Part shown: one piece after another, positions 25,946 through 35,445 of the stretch
Numbering within the stretch: position 1 is the first letter of the stretch
Layout: the number at the start of each line of letters is the position of its first letter
Source: Solimonas terrae
Lineage (GTDB): Bacteria; Pseudomonadota; Gammaproteobacteria; Nevskiales; Nevskiaceae
Assembly: GCF_011067135.1 (NCBI RefSeq)
Contig: NZ_JAAMOW010000004.1
Coordinates: 186,001-250,000, forward strand
DNA length: 64,000 bases
Reading direction: 5' to 3'
Notes under the pieces: model-generated
Told to the model about the DNA's origin: nothing
Databases searched by the model: none
What the model saw: the letters and a program-made list of their open reading frames with translations, nothing else
Program-made: the position numbers and the translations under genes

Positions 25946-26987
25946 AGTATCGACTCCTGCGCCTTTCCCCGCAGGGCCCGGCGCCGAACCCCCGAGCGGC
26001 GCGCTGCGCTGGCTTTTCGGCCTGATGCTGGTCGCTGCCGTGGCCGGCGGTGGCGCCTGGCTGTACACGCGCATCAGCGGCATCTACCGCGCGCAGACCG
26101 AGGCGCTGCAGGGCATGACGCGCGACATCAATGCGCTCGAAGTGCAGGGTGACCGGCTCGAGTCGCGGCAGAGCGACATGGCCGGGGCCGCGCAGCGCAA
26201 TGCCAATGAGCTGGCTGAACTCGGCAGCCGCATCGATACCCATGATCAGATCGTCGGACAATTGAAGGAAGAGCTCGCCGGCGGCCGCGCACATTTCGAA
26301 CTGGCGGCGATCGAGCAGTTGCTGATGCTGGCCAACGACCGTCTGCAGCTCGCCCGCGACGTGCCGTCGGCGATCGTTGCGATCAACGAGGCCGACACGC
26401 GTCTGGTTGCGCTCAAGGAGCCGCGCCTGTTCCCGGTGCGACAGGCCCTGGCCAAGGAGAAGGCGGCACTGCAGGCAGTGCCCCTGCCGGACTACGTCGG
26501 CGCCGCGCTGACGCTGTCGAGCCTGATTGATCGCGCGCCGCGCCTGCCGCTGCTGGCGCGCGTCCCGTCGCGGTTCACCGCAGTCGCCGAACGCGTGCCG
26601 ATGGCCGACGACGCACGCTGGTACCAGCGTGTCGGCGCGTCGGTCCGCGAGGCTTTGTCGAGCATCTTCACCGTGCGTCGCGACAGCGGCCCGTCGCCGC
26701 GCCTGCTCGACGCCGAGCAGGAGGCACTGGTGGTGCAGGTGCTCGCGCTCAAGCTCGAAGGTGCGCGCATCGCGCTGTTGCGCGGGGATACGACGACCTT
26801 CCGCGATCTCTGCGAGTCGGCCTCGACCTGGCTCGACACCTATTTCCAGAAGGACGATCCGGGCGTCGCTGCGGCGCACGCCGAACTCGAACGCCTGCAG
26901 CCTCTGGAATTGTCGCCACCCTTGCCGGACATCAGTCGCAGTCTCGGACTGCTGCGCGCGTTCATGCAGCCTGACGAAAAGCCATGA
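25929..26987 (+). CDS. hemX: HemX-like membrane protein
   Basis: A 352-residue single-pass inner-membrane protein. A Pro/Ala-rich cytoplasmic N terminus (1-24) leads to one helix (about 28-47) and a mainly helical, coiled-coil periplasmic part, with the family segment HFELAAIEQLLMLANDRLQL. The role is unproven; it was once called a uroporphyrinogen methylase but has no SAM site. It overlaps both neighbours (hemD by 17 bp, hemY by 4 bp). Confidence 0.92.
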   Translation: MTEQAEVSTPAPFPAGPGAEPPSGALRWLFGLMLVAAVAGGGAWLYTRISGIYRAQTEALQGMTRDINALEVQGDRLESRQSDMAGAAQRNANELAELGSRIDTHDQIVGQLKEELAGGRAHFELAAIEQLLMLANDRLQLARDVPSAIVAINEADTRLVALKEPRLFPVRQALAKEKAALQAVPLPDYVGAALTLSSLIDRAPRLPLLARVPSRFTAVAERVPMADDARWYQRVGASVREALSSIFTVRRDSGPSPRLLDAEQEALVVQVLALKLEGARIALLRGDTTTFRDLCESASTWLDTYFQKDDPGVAAAHAELERLQPLELSPPLPDISRSLGLLRAFMQPDEKP

Positions 26988-28174
26988 TCCGCCTGCTGAT
27001 CACCGCGCTCGTGGTGCTGGCCTGCGGCGCGGCCGTGGCGTTCTACCTGCGCAGCGAAACCGGCTATGTGCTGATCAGTTTTCATCACTGGATCGTCGAG
27101 ACATCGCTGCTCGGCCTGATCGTTGCGATCGCCGTCGTGCTGTTCGGTGGCTATGCGCTGCTGAAGCTGCTGGTCGCCGGTGTGCGCCTGCCGGCAACCT
27201 TGCAGCGCCTGCTCGCGCAACGTCGCGCCGACAAGGCCCAGGAATCGTTCGAGACCGGCCTGCTGCGCTTGCTCGAAGGCAACTGGAAACGCGCCGAGAT
27301 CGAACTCGTGCGGCGCGCTGCGGATCATCACGCCGGTCACCTGAACTACCTGGCGGCCGCGCGCGCCGCGCAGCGTCTTGGTGCCGGCGAGCGTCGCGAT
27401 CACTATCTGCGGCTGGCCAGCGAGATTGCCCCGGAAATGGAATTCGCGACGCTGCTCACGCAGACCGAACTGCAGATCGAGCGCGGCGAGTACACGGCGG
27501 CACGCGATACCGCCTTGCGCCTGCGCGGGATCAATCCCCAGCATCCGTACGCCGTCGAGATGCTCGCCGCCAGCTACGAAGGGCTCAAGGCCTGGGAATC
27601 CCTGCGCCAGCTGCTGCTCGACGACAACAGCCGCAGCGCGCTCAGCGACGAGCGTTACCGCGAGTTGCTGACGCAGACCCTGGTCGAATGCCTGCAGGAA
27701 GCGCAGCGTCTTGCGCGGCTCGATCGCCTCAAGACGGTCTGGGACGCCGCGCCGCGCGACTTCCGGCGCATCGCCGCCGTGCGCAACGAGTACGTGCGCG
27801 GCCTGGCCCGGCTCAACGCGCATGCCGAAGCGCTGGCATTCGTCAGCGACGTTCTGAAGAAGGACTGGGATGCCGAGCTCGCGTCGCTGTACGGCGAGTT
27901 GCACGCCGATGATCCACTCACGCAGCTGGCCGCCATCGAGAACTGGCTGAATCAGTATGGCGAGCGTCCGGAGCTGCTGATCACGGCCGGCCGCGTCTGT
28001 CTGCGCAACAAGCTCTGGGGCAAGGCGCGCAGTTATCTCGATGCCGTGCTGCGCGTTGCGCCGTCACCGGCCGCCTATCTCGAGCTCGCGCGGCTCAGCG
28101 AAATGACGCAGAACAGCGACGACGCACAGCGCTTCTACCGGCAGGGGCTGGAGTTCGTCGGCCAGGCGCTGTGA
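26984..28174 (+). CDS. hemY: HemY, TPR-repeat inner membrane protein
   Basis: A 396-residue protein with two N-terminal membrane helices (about 1-20 and 40-64) and TPR-like repeats from about 90 to the end. It matches gammaproteobacterial HemY, which is not the Bacillus protoporphyrinogen oxidase of the same name. It is thought to help haem synthesis at the membrane. The ATGA overlap with hemX suggests translational coupling, and a GTGA overlap links it to the next gene. Confidence 0.93.
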   Translation: MIRLLITALVVLACGAAVAFYLRSETGYVLISFHHWIVETSLLGLIVAIAVVLFGGYALLKLLVAGVRLPATLQRLLAQRRADKAQESFETGLLRLLEGNWKRAEIELVRRAADHHAGHLNYLAAARAAQRLGAGERRDHYLRLASEIAPEMEFATLLTQTELQIERGEYTAARDTALRLRGINPQHPYAVEMLAASYEGLKAWESLRQLLLDDNSRSALSDERYRELLTQTLVECLQEAQRLARLDRLKTVWDAAPRDFRRIAAVRNEYVRGLARLNAHAEALAFVSDVLKKDWDAELASLYGELHADDPLTQLAAIENWLNQYGERPELLITAGRVCLRNKLWGKARSYLDAVLRVAPSPAAYLELARLSEMTQNSDDAQRFYRQGLEFVGQAL

Positions 28175-29121
28175 ATATGTCCGCCCGTATTGGGTACCGA
28201 CGCTTGGTGGCAATCATCCTAGGCTGCGCGTTGTCGGCTCAAGTACCTTCTGCAAGCGCGCAAATGCCCGATCCGGCGGTCAAACCATTGACCATCGAAG
28301 ATGTCGCGACGCTTCTTGATACCACACAGGCTGCCGAATCGCGGCAGTCGGCGCTTCAGGTGGTGACGAAAAGTGCCGAATCGAAAAATGCGGATGCTCT
28401 GTATTTGCTCGGCGTATTGTATGCGTGGGGACGTGAGCACCCTGCTGCGATTGTCGATGTCGACCTGGAGCAAGCCGAGCGCTTGCTTAGCAACGCCGCC
28501 GTACTTGGGGTGCTGGATGCAATTCCTCGTTTGACAGAGGTGGAAATCGCACTGAAAAAGCCGGAAGCGGCGGCGGTCTGGGCGGCGACTTACCTCCACT
28601 ATCAGTTAATCGCTGAGCGTGACGAATACAAGGGGCCCACTCTTGGCCCTCCTTCAAATATGGGGGCGGCGTTTGGCAAATTCCTGTTCGCTCGGACTGT
28701 CGCGGCCGTAGGTGATTCGTACGATGCTGCCGCGACAGCGGCCGACGCCAACGCACTGATTGAAAGGTATGGACAAAACTTCGAAAAGTATTTTGGATCC
28801 GCCAAGCTTGGCTCGCACTTGTTCTCGGAGCTCAATCCGGACCGAAAACCCGCCCAGTTCGATATGCGACACAGTGCGGAGCCCCGTTTTCCGGATGAAG
28901 CATACAAAGACGACGCGCCGCCGATCTGGCGTCGATGGGCGATCGCGCTGCTGCAGCCGGACGGGAAGCAGCAGGCGCTGTTTTTCTTCGACGCCTATCC
29001 TGCCGAAAGCGTGAAGTATCAGGTTCGTTTCAGTGGATTTCGGTTTGAGCCCGCGAATAGCGACTCCGCAAGGCGTATCGCGCTCATTTCGGCCACATGG
29101 GTTAACGCGGACGCGTTCTAG
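28171..29121 (+). CDS. Exported hypothetical protein with SEL1/TPR-like segment
   Basis: A 316-residue protein I do not recognise. A signal peptide ends near SASA (residue 30), then a helical, SEL1-like stretch (about 55-125, NADALYLLGVLYAWGR) and a C-terminal beta-rich part (RWAIALLQPDGKQQALFFF) that recalls TonB C-terminal domains but is not a clear match. The GTG start overlaps hemY by 4 bp; ATG 28177 is an alternative. Its codons are visibly richer in A/T than the hem genes, so it may be a later addition to the operon. Confidence 0.7.
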   Translation: MNMSARIGYRRLVAIILGCALSAQVPSASAQMPDPAVKPLTIEDVATLLDTTQAAESRQSALQVVTKSAESKNADALYLLGVLYAWGREHPAAIVDVDLEQAERLLSNAAVLGVLDAIPRLTEVEIALKKPEAAAVWAATYLHYQLIAERDEYKGPTLGPPSNMGAAFGKFLFARTVAAVGDSYDAAATAADANALIERYGQNFEKYFGSAKLGSHLFSELNPDRKPAQFDMRHSAEPRFPDEAYKDDAPPIWRRWAIALLQPDGKQQALFFFDAYPAESVKYQVRFSGFRFEPANSDSARRIALISATWVNADAF

Positions 29122-29131
29122 CCGATTCGCG

Positions 29132-30151
29132 TTACCCCAGTGCCGGCCAGGTTTCGAACGCGTAATCGAACGAGTCGTAGTAGAGATGATCGGCGTCGAC
29201 GCCGGCGCGTATGCAGGCGTCCTTGCCGGCACGCACCATCACCGGCGGGCCGGACAGGTAGGCCTCGAAGCCATCGAGCGAAGGGTGTGCCTGCAGCAAT
29301 GCCTCATGCACGAGGCCGCGTGCGCCGCGCCAGTCGGCGTCGGGTTCGGACAGCACCGGCGTGTAGCGGAAATGCGGATGCGTCGTCGCCCACTCGCGCA
29401 GCCGCGCATCGAGATACAGGTCGCGCAGACTGCGCACGCCCCACAGCAGATGCACGTTGCGCCCGGTGCCGCGTGTCAGCAGCTCCTCGAGCATCGCGTG
29501 GATCGGCGCGATTCCGGTGCCACCGGCCACCATCACGATCGGTCGCGCTGAATCCTCGCGCAGATAGAACGCGCCGAGCGGACCTTCGAGGCGCAGGATG
29601 GCGCGCTCCGGCATTTCGTTCGCCGCCCAGTTCGCGAAACGGCCGCTCGGCGTCACGCGCACGTGCAGTTCCAGGGTCTCGCCGTTCGGACGATTGGCCA
29701 GCGAAAAGCTGCGGCGCCGGCCGTCTTCGATCAGCAGGTCGATGTACTGACCCGGCAGATACTGGAAGCCGTCGCCTTTCGGCAGTTTCAGCGTCAGGCC
29801 GAGCACGTCGTGCGCCAGCCACTGCTTGCCGGCCGCGCGCACCGGCAACTGCCTGGGGCGCAGGCTTTCGATCTGCGCTGGCTGATGCAGGGCAATCGTG
29901 AGATCGCTGCGCGCGCGCGCAAGGCACATCAGCACGTAGCCGGCCTCGCGTTCCGCGGCCGACAGCGCCGGTGGCTCGAACGGATAGTCGATCTCGCCGG
30001 ACACCAGACGCACGCGGCAGGAGCCGCAGCCACCGGACTGGCAGCCGAACGGCATCGCCAGGCCATGGCGCAAACCGGCGGCGAGCAGGGTCTCGCCGTC
30101 GTCTACACTGAAACGCTGCGGCCGGTCGGCCAAGTAAACTTGTCGGGTCAT
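29132..30151 (-). CDS. 2Fe-2S ferredoxin:NAD(P)H reductase (CDP-6-deoxy-glucoseen reductase-like)
   Basis: A 339-residue flavin reductase. An N-terminal plant-type ferredoxin domain has C37, C42, C45 and C76 (FGCQSGGCGSC...LMCLA). Then come an FAD-binding barrel with RRSFSLANRP and an NAD-binding domain starting VMVAGGTGIAPIHAM. This architecture occurs in AscD/RfbI, oxygenase reductases and a ubiquinone-pathway-linked reductase. No partner oxygenase is nearby, so the electron acceptor is unknown. Its ATG shares two bases with the divergent SDR gene's ATG. Confidence 0.88.
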   Translation of the reverse strand: MTRQVYLADRPQRFSVDDGETLLAAGLRHGLAMPFGCQSGGCGSCRVRLVSGEIDYPFEPPALSAAEREAGYVLMCLARARSDLTIALHQPAQIESLRPRQLPVRAAGKQWLAHDVLGLTLKLPKGDGFQYLPGQYIDLLIEDGRRRSFSLANRPNGETLELHVRVTPSGRFANWAANEMPERAILRLEGPLGAFYLREDSARPIVMVAGGTGIAPIHAMLEELLTRGTGRNVHLLWGVRSLRDLYLDARLREWATTHPHFRYTPVLSEPDADWRGARGLVHEALLQAHPSLDGFEAYLSGPPVMVRAGKDACIRAGVDADHLYYDSFDYAFETWPALG

Positions 30152-31070
30152 GAAGATTCCGGACGAAGATCTGCGCGCGGCACTGCCGTCATCGGCCCTG
30201 ATCGCCGGTTGCGGCGACATCGGCCTGCGCGTCGCGGCGCGTCTGCGCGCCATGGGCCGCGAGGTTACGGCAATCGTCCGCGACCGGCAAAAGAGCGGCG
30301 CGCTCGAGCGACTCGGTGCCAGCGTGCGGATCGAGGATCTCGATCAGCCGCAGGACGCAGGCGATTGGCCTTTTCTGTTCTGGTTCGCGCCGCCGCCGAA
30401 GTCGGGCACCCGCGACGATCGCCTGCGCGGCTGGCTGGCGGCACAGCAGGGCCGCATCGCACGCATCGTGTACATCTCGACCTCGGCCGTCTACGGCGAT
30501 TGCGAGGGGCGCTGGATCGACGAAGACGCGCCCTTGCGGCCGCAGAGCGAGCGGGGTGTGCGGCGGGTCGATGCCGAGCAGGCCCTGCGGCAATGGCGGA
30601 CCGAGCGTGACGGCGAAACCGTGATCCTGCGTGTGCCCGGCATCTACGGCCCCGGCCGCATGCCGCTGGAACGCTTGCGCAAGCGCCTGCCGGTGGTGCG
30701 CGCCGAACAGTCGCCCTTCACCAACCGCATTCACGCCGACGATCTGGCGACGGCCGCGCTGCATGCTGCCGTCTTCGGCCGCGACGGCCGCGCCTACAAC
30801 GTCGCCGATGGCGAACCGACGACGATGGCCGACTATTTCCTGCGTTGCGCGCAGCTGCTCGGCCTGCCGCCGCCGCCACAGGTGACGATGGACGAGGCGC
30901 GCGCGGCGCTGACACCGGCGATGATGTCGTTCATCGACGAGTCGAAACGCCTGCGGACGCAGCGTCTGCGCGAGGAGTTGCGGTTCACGCCGCAGTATCC
31001 GAATCTGGCCGCCGGTCTGCCGAGTTGTGTGTTGCCCCGAACGTCCCTGCAAGAAGGAGTCGCAACATGA
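30150..31070 (+). CDS. NAD(P)-dependent epimerase/dehydratase-like protein (YeeZ-type atypical SDR)
   Basis: A 306-residue extended SDR-like protein. The Rossmann motif is [13 protein letters not shown] (GxGxxG). [15 protein letters not shown] holds the serine and tyrosine region, but the lysine of YxxxK is not in place, as in the atypical YeeZ group. It may bind NADP without normal dehydrogenase activity. No upstream in-frame alternative exists, so the start at 30150 is firm. The 4-bp overlap with mscL suggests co-translation. Confidence 0.82.
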   Translation: MKIPDEDLRAALPSSALIAGCGDIGLRVAARLRAMGREVTAIVRDRQKSGALERLGASVRIEDLDQPQDAGDWPFLFWFAPPPKSGTRDDRLRGWLAAQQGRIARIVYISTSAVYGDCEGRWIDEDAPLRPQSERGVRRVDAEQALRQWRTERDGETVILRVPGIYGPGRMPLERLRKRLPVVRAEQSPFTNRIHADDLATAALHAAVFGRDGRAYNVADGEPTTMADYFLRCAQLLGLPPPPQVTMDEARAALTPAMMSFIDESKRLRTQRLREELRFTPQYPNLAAGLPSCVLPRTSLQEGVAT

Positions 31071-31483
31071 GCATGATGAAAGAGTTCAAGGAATTCGCGA
31101 TGCGCGGCAACGTCATCGACCTCGCGGTCGGTGTCGTGATCGGCGGTGCCTTCGGCAAGATCGTCTCGTCGCTGGTCGGAGATCTGATCATGCCGGTGCT
31201 GGGTCTGCTGACCGGCGGCATCAATTTCACGAACATGGCGATCACCCTCAAGCCGGCCGTCGGCGACGCGCCGGCGGTGCTGTTCGCCTACGGCAAGTTC
31301 ACGCAGAACGTGTTCGATTTTGTGATCGTCGCATTTGCGATCTTTCTGGTCGTGCGCCTGATCAATCGCCTGCAGCGACGCAAGCAGGCCGAGCAGGTGA
31401 CTGCACCGCCGCCCCCGCCCGAGCCGAGTGCCGAGCAGAAGCTGCTGACGGAAATCCGCGATCTGCTGAAGCAGAAGGGCTGA
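31067..31483 (+). CDS. mscL: Large-conductance mechanosensitive channel MscL
   Basis: A 138-residue inner-membrane channel that opens under extreme membrane tension to release osmolytes. The N-terminal [22 protein letters not shown]1 with the glycine-rich gate and TM2 ([16 protein letters not shown]) are intact; a Pro run and the cytoplasmic [10 protein letters not shown] helix close it. AAGGAG lies 7-8 bases before ATG 31067. Convergent with the patatin gene 10 bp away. Confidence 0.97.
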   Translation: MSMMKEFKEFAMRGNVIDLAVGVVIGGAFGKIVSSLVGDLIMPVLGLLTGGINFTNMAITLKPAVGDAPAVLFAYGKFTQNVFDFVIVAFAIFLVVRLINRLQRRKQAEQVTAPPPPPEPSAEQKLLTEIRDLLKQKG

Positions 31484-31493
31484 GGCCGGCGGC

Positions 31494-32987
31494 TCAGCGC
31501 ACGGCGCGCAGCGGCTTGTGCGCGCGTGGATCGCCGGCGTGCACGCGTTCGTGCTCGCGCCGTTTCAGCAGGCGAATGCAGTCTTCGAAGGTGCGCGAGA
31601 TCTGCGTCTGCAGGCGGATGCGCTCGATGCGGGGCCAGGTCGCGCGTTCGCCTTCGCGGATATAGGTCTGGATGTCGTCTGACGACGGGTTGGCGAACAG
31701 GCCGAGCATGCGGCGATGCGACGGGACCGGGAAGATGTTGATGTCGCCCGAGTAGCGCTGGCGCACGATGTTGTCGATCTTGCCGAGCAGGCGGCCGCCG
31801 CCGTGGGGATCGAGATGCTTGCGCGCCAGTCGCAACGCACCGCTGCCGCCCTGTTTCACCAGTTCCCTGGCCAACGGTGCAAGGCCGCGGCGTTCGCGCT
31901 CGGCTGCGGCGATCAAGGGCACGATGTGCGGATTGGTCTGGCTGACGACGTAGTGATTGACGTTGTGCAGGCGCGCGAGTCGCAGCATCGGCAGGTCCGA
32001 TGACAGGGTGCCATCGATCCAGCGCTGGCTCGGCAGATAGGGTACGGTCTGTTTCGCGTAGTTGCGCGCTTCGAGTTGCACCGGCGCGAAGATGCCGGGA
32101 ACCGCACAGGAGGCGAGCACAGCCTTGCGCATCAGCACGTGCGGCGCCGTCAGGTAATTCAGCAGACGGCCCTGCTGGTGCGTTTCGGCCGGCGATACCG
32201 TGATGCTGACGATGCGGTGCGTGCGATCGAAGGCTTCGACGAAGGTCAGGTCGCCGATGTTCGCTTCCAGACAGCGTTCCAGCTGGCCGCTGTCCATCAC
32301 TGCGCCGCCGCGGATGATCTCGCGCCAGCCGAGCGACTGGAACGCGTCGAGATTGAGGCCCCCCGGTTCGAACATCGCGTCGATTTCATCGTCGCTGCGC
32401 ACCGCCACGGCGCTGGCGATGATCGAGCCGGCGGAGGCGCCGGACAGCACGCGCGGCAGCAGCTTCTGCGTGTGCAGGGCCTTGATCACGCCGAGGTGGA
32501 ACATGCCGAGCGTGCCGCCGCCCGACAGCATCAGCGCGGAACGGCCGAAGCTGGTCGCGGTGCGTTTGAAGAACTGGATCTTTTCCTCGAAGCCGAAGTC
32601 GGCAAAGTCGCCGGCGCAGATGAAATCCAGGCAGCGCGAGACTTCGTGGATGTAATCGGCGACCAGACGCTTGGTGCCGACGCGCGCGACGGCATACAGC
32701 GCCGGATTCGAGATGTTGCCCAGATTGCCGTGCAGGCCTTCATACAGCTCGAACGCCAGCTGGCGCACGTCGGCCTTCTGTCGCAGCGCGCGAATGCGCT
32801 GCAGGCGTTCCTGGATCAGCAGGTAATCGAAGTCTTCGCTGGTGTCGTCCTGAGTCCAGCCGTCGGCGCCTTCAAGACGATCGAGTTCGATGGCGATCTC
32901 GCGCCAGCCCTGGTAGGTCTGTGCATGGCCGAGTTCACGCAGGCGCTCGCGAACGACGCGCGAGGCGAAACGGGGCGGGTTTCTCAT
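31494..32987 (-). CDS. DUF3336 + patatin-like phospholipase
   Basis: A 497-residue lipase-like protein. An N-terminal DUF3336 domain (about 15-150) precedes the patatin domain, where GGGTLG (156-161) is the oxyanion loop, GASAG holds nucleophile S185 and WIDGTLSSD gives the dyad aspartate. This architecture is shared with yeast and bacterial triacylglycerol lipases/acyltransferases. No signal peptide. The start at 32987 gives the family N terminus. It is divergent from the DUF456 gene. Confidence 0.9.
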   Translation of the reverse strand: MRNPPRFASRVVRERLRELGHAQTYQGWREIAIELDRLEGADGWTQDDTSEDFDYLLIQERLQRIRALRQKADVRQLAFELYEGLHGNLGNISNPALYAVARVGTKRLVADYIHEVSRCLDFICAGDFADFGFEEKIQFFKRTATSFGRSALMLSGGGTLGMFHLGVIKALHTQKLLPRVLSGASAGSIIASAVAVRSDDEIDAMFEPGGLNLDAFQSLGWREIIRGGAVMDSGQLERCLEANIGDLTFVEAFDRTHRIVSITVSPAETHQQGRLLNYLTAPHVLMRKAVLASCAVPGIFAPVQLEARNYAKQTVPYLPSQRWIDGTLSSDLPMLRLARLHNVNHYVVSQTNPHIVPLIAAAERERRGLAPLARELVKQGGSGALRLARKHLDPHGGGRLLGKIDNIVRQRYSGDINIFPVPSHRRMLGLFANPSSDDIQTYIREGERATWPRIERIRLQTQISRTFEDCIRLLKRREHERVHAGDPRAHKPLRAVR

Positions 32988-33051
32988 GCTTTCGAGTGTA
33001 GGGGCTATGCTGCCGGTCGTGAATGGCCGTTCGGATGGGAAAATCGTACCG

Positions 33052-33543
33052 ATGAACAGTCTCTGGCCCGTGCTCTCCACCCTGATCGCGATCGCCCTGA
33101 TCGTCGCCGGTCTGCTCGGCACGCTGTTGCCGATCATTCCCGGCGCGCCGCTGGTGTTCTTCGGCCTGTGGCTGATAGCGCTCACCGACCATTACCGGCA
33201 TGTCGGCTGGCCGACGCTGACCTTGCTGGGGGCGGTCGTGATCGTCACCGTGATCGTAGACTTCGTCGCGTCGGCGCTCGGTGCGAAGAAGGTCGGCGCC
33301 AGTCCGCAGGCAGTCACCGGCGCGCTGCTCGGCAGCATCGTCGGTGCGTTCCTCGGCATTCCCGGGCTGCTGCTCGGTCCGTTCGTCGGTGCCGTGGTCG
33401 GCGAGCTGGTCGCGCAGCGCCGCGTCGAGCGTGCAGCGACCGTGGGTCTGGCGACCTGGCTCGGCCTGCTGGCCGGCAGCATCGCCAAGCTCGCACTGTG
33501 CCTGACGATGCTGCTGATCTTTGCCTTCGCGTGGTGGCTGTAG
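33052..33543 (+). CDS. DUF456 family membrane protein
   Basis: A 163-residue protein with about five hydrophobic helices, matching DUF456: LLGTLLPIIPGAPLVFFGLWL near the start and a glycine-rich GALLGSIVGAFLGIPGLLLGPFVG core that resembles glycine-zipper segments. Location is the inner membrane; function unknown. ATG 33052 is chosen so that TM1 begins at once; the frame is open further upstream without family similarity. Confidence 0.88.
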   Translation: MNSLWPVLSTLIAIALIVAGLLGTLLPIIPGAPLVFFGLWLIALTDHYRHVGWPTLTLLGAVVIVTVIVDFVASALGAKKVGASPQAVTGALLGSIVGAFLGIPGLLLGPFVGAVVGELVAQRRVERAATVGLATWLGLLAGSIAKLALCLTMLLIFAFAWWL

Positions 33544-33603
33544 CGAGACCACGCCGCCGCGACGATCCCGGAACCCGCCACGCGCAACGCCAGCGGGCGG
33601 GCG

Positions 33604-35310
33604 TCAGCTGTCGAGCGGGACCTTGAGCCGCTGGCCGATGCGCAGCGTCGTCGTCTTCAGGTGGTTGGCGCTGCGCAGGTCGGAGACGCTGACGTTGTAA
33701 AGATGCGCGATGCCGCTGAGTGTCTGACCGCGTTCCACCTTGTGCGTGCGAAAGCGTGGCCGGCTGTGGCCCTTGGTCCGGGCAGCATCGTTGTCGCGCT
33801 GCACCTTGCGGGCTTCGTCGAGGCGCTGCTGCACCGTCTGCTCCGGCTTCGATTCGCCGATCGCAACGGTGATCGGCCCCGGCCGCGCCTCGGTCTTCGG
33901 CGGGATCTTGATGATCTGGCCGATCCGCAGCATGTTCGCCGAGCGCAGCTCGTTGGCGCTCATCAGCACCTGCTGGCTGACGCCATGGTGGCGCGCGATG
34001 GCGCCCAGATTGTCGCCGCGCTGCACCTTGTACAACTCGTAGTACGCGCGCTGGCTGTCGAAACGTTCGTGCGCGCCGAGCTTGGAATAGCCGACTTCGA
34101 ATGCGCGCGCGCTGCCGTACGGGACCCGGATCAGATGGCCCGGCGGCACGTACAGCTTGCCTTCGATCACTTCCGGTCGATACGCGGGGTTGAGCCGCTG
34201 AAAGGCCTCGTCGCTGGCGCCGCAGAGGCGACGCAGCGTGTCGTACGGTACGTAGTTCTTGGTTTCGACGACTTCGAATTCCAGCGGCTTGGCCGACCGT
34301 GCCGCGCCGGCGCGTTCGCGATAGTCGTGCTCCACGTCGACCGCGGCGAGGAACTCGGCGTAGTAGTTTTTCGACGCGAAGCCGAACCGTTTGCCGTCGA
34401 AACGATCGATCAGGTCCATCAGCGTCTTGCCGCCGACCGCATCGAGCGCGCGGGCGATGCCGTTGCGGCCGTGGTTGTAGGCGGTGATCGCCAGCGGCCA
34501 GTCGCCGAGCATCGAGTAGTCGTCACGCAGATGACGTGCGGCAGCGTCGGTCGAGGTCCAGGGGTCGCGACGATCGTCGACGACATTGTCGAGGCGCATG
34601 TAGACGCGCGCCGACGACGGAATGAACTGCCAGATGCCGGCGGCGCCCGATTTCGAATAGGCGTCGAGGTCGAAGCTCGATTCGACCAGCGGCAGCCGCG
34701 TCAGCTTGATCGGCAGCCCGTAGTCGCTGAAGGTCTGTTCCATGCTCGGCAGATAGCGGTCCGAGACCTCCAGCGCGTTCTGCGTGCGCTCGCGCAGGCC
34801 GCGCTGCACGCGGGCTGTGCCGATCATGTCCTTGAACTTGTCGGCGCCACCGGGCACGTCGGCGAACATGTCGTAGATGCGCCGCTCTTCGGCGGACATC
34901 GTCGCCGGCGCGTATTGCTTGGCCTGCACGCGCTTGAACAGATCGTCGACGTGATCCTCGGCGGCCTGTTCGGCGTCGTGACGGCGATGCGCCAGCGCCG
35001 CGTCGCTCATGGTCGTCGCGTCGCCGCGGAAATCGAGAACCGTGAACACCTTGTCCGGATACAGCGACGAATGCACGACGCTCTGCAACTCCGAATACTG
35101 GCTGAAGACGCGCGTCCAGAACGACACGGCCGGCTTGAGCTCGCCGTAACGCGGAAAGTTCTGATCCGGGACGCTGGCCGCCAGAGCGGGCGCGACGTTG
35201 GCGGCTGGCGTGGTGGGGGCGGTATCCGGCGTCGTCTGCGCGACCCCATTGCCGATCTGGCATGCGCCGAGCAGACCCACTGCCCAGCCGACCTGTCTGA
35301 ATCTCTGCAC
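33604..35310 (-). CDS. mltD: Membrane-bound lytic murein transglycosylase D-like lipoprotein
   Basis: A 568-residue cell-wall enzyme that cleaves peptidoglycan to anhydromuropeptides. The lipobox LLGAC makes C17 the lipidated residue. The SLT domain has catalytic E210 (LPLVESSFD) and the AAGIWQFIPSSAR signature. Two clear LysM peptidoglycan-binding domains lie at about 430-475 (YKVQRGDNLGAIARHH) and 523-566 (HKVERGQTLSGIAHLY), with a degenerate one near 340-390. The GTG start at 35310 has GGGAG six bases upstream. Divergent from the aminopeptidase gene. Confidence 0.93.
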   Translation of the reverse strand: MQRFRQVGWAVGLLGACQIGNGVAQTTPDTAPTTPAANVAPALAASVPDQNFPRYGELKPAVSFWTRVFSQYSELQSVVHSSLYPDKVFTVLDFRGDATTMSDAALAHRRHDAEQAAEDHVDDLFKRVQAKQYAPATMSAEERRIYDMFADVPGGADKFKDMIGTARVQRGLRERTQNALEVSDRYLPSMEQTFSDYGLPIKLTRLPLVESSFDLDAYSKSGAAGIWQFIPSSARVYMRLDNVVDDRRDPWTSTDAAARHLRDDYSMLGDWPLAITAYNHGRNGIARALDAVGGKTLMDLIDRFDGKRFGFASKNYYAEFLAAVDVEHDYRERAGAARSAKPLEFEVVETKNYVPYDTLRRLCGASDEAFQRLNPAYRPEVIEGKLYVPPGHLIRVPYGSARAFEVGYSKLGAHERFDSQRAYYELYKVQRGDNLGAIARHHGVSQQVLMSANELRSANMLRIGQIIKIPPKTEARPGPITVAIGESKPEQTVQQRLDEARKVQRDNDAARTKGHSRPRFRTHKVERGQTLSGIAHLYNVSVSDLRSANHLKTTTLRIGQRLKVPLDS

Positions 35311-35445
35311 CCGCGCTCCCGCGAACCGCAATAGTGGACGGTGCCGCTCGCACGACGATCTTAAGACCGGCCGTGAGAGGCGGCAATCGGCGGACACGTT
35401 AAGCTACAAGCCTCCATCCGTCATCCGATAAAAAGCGCCATCGCC

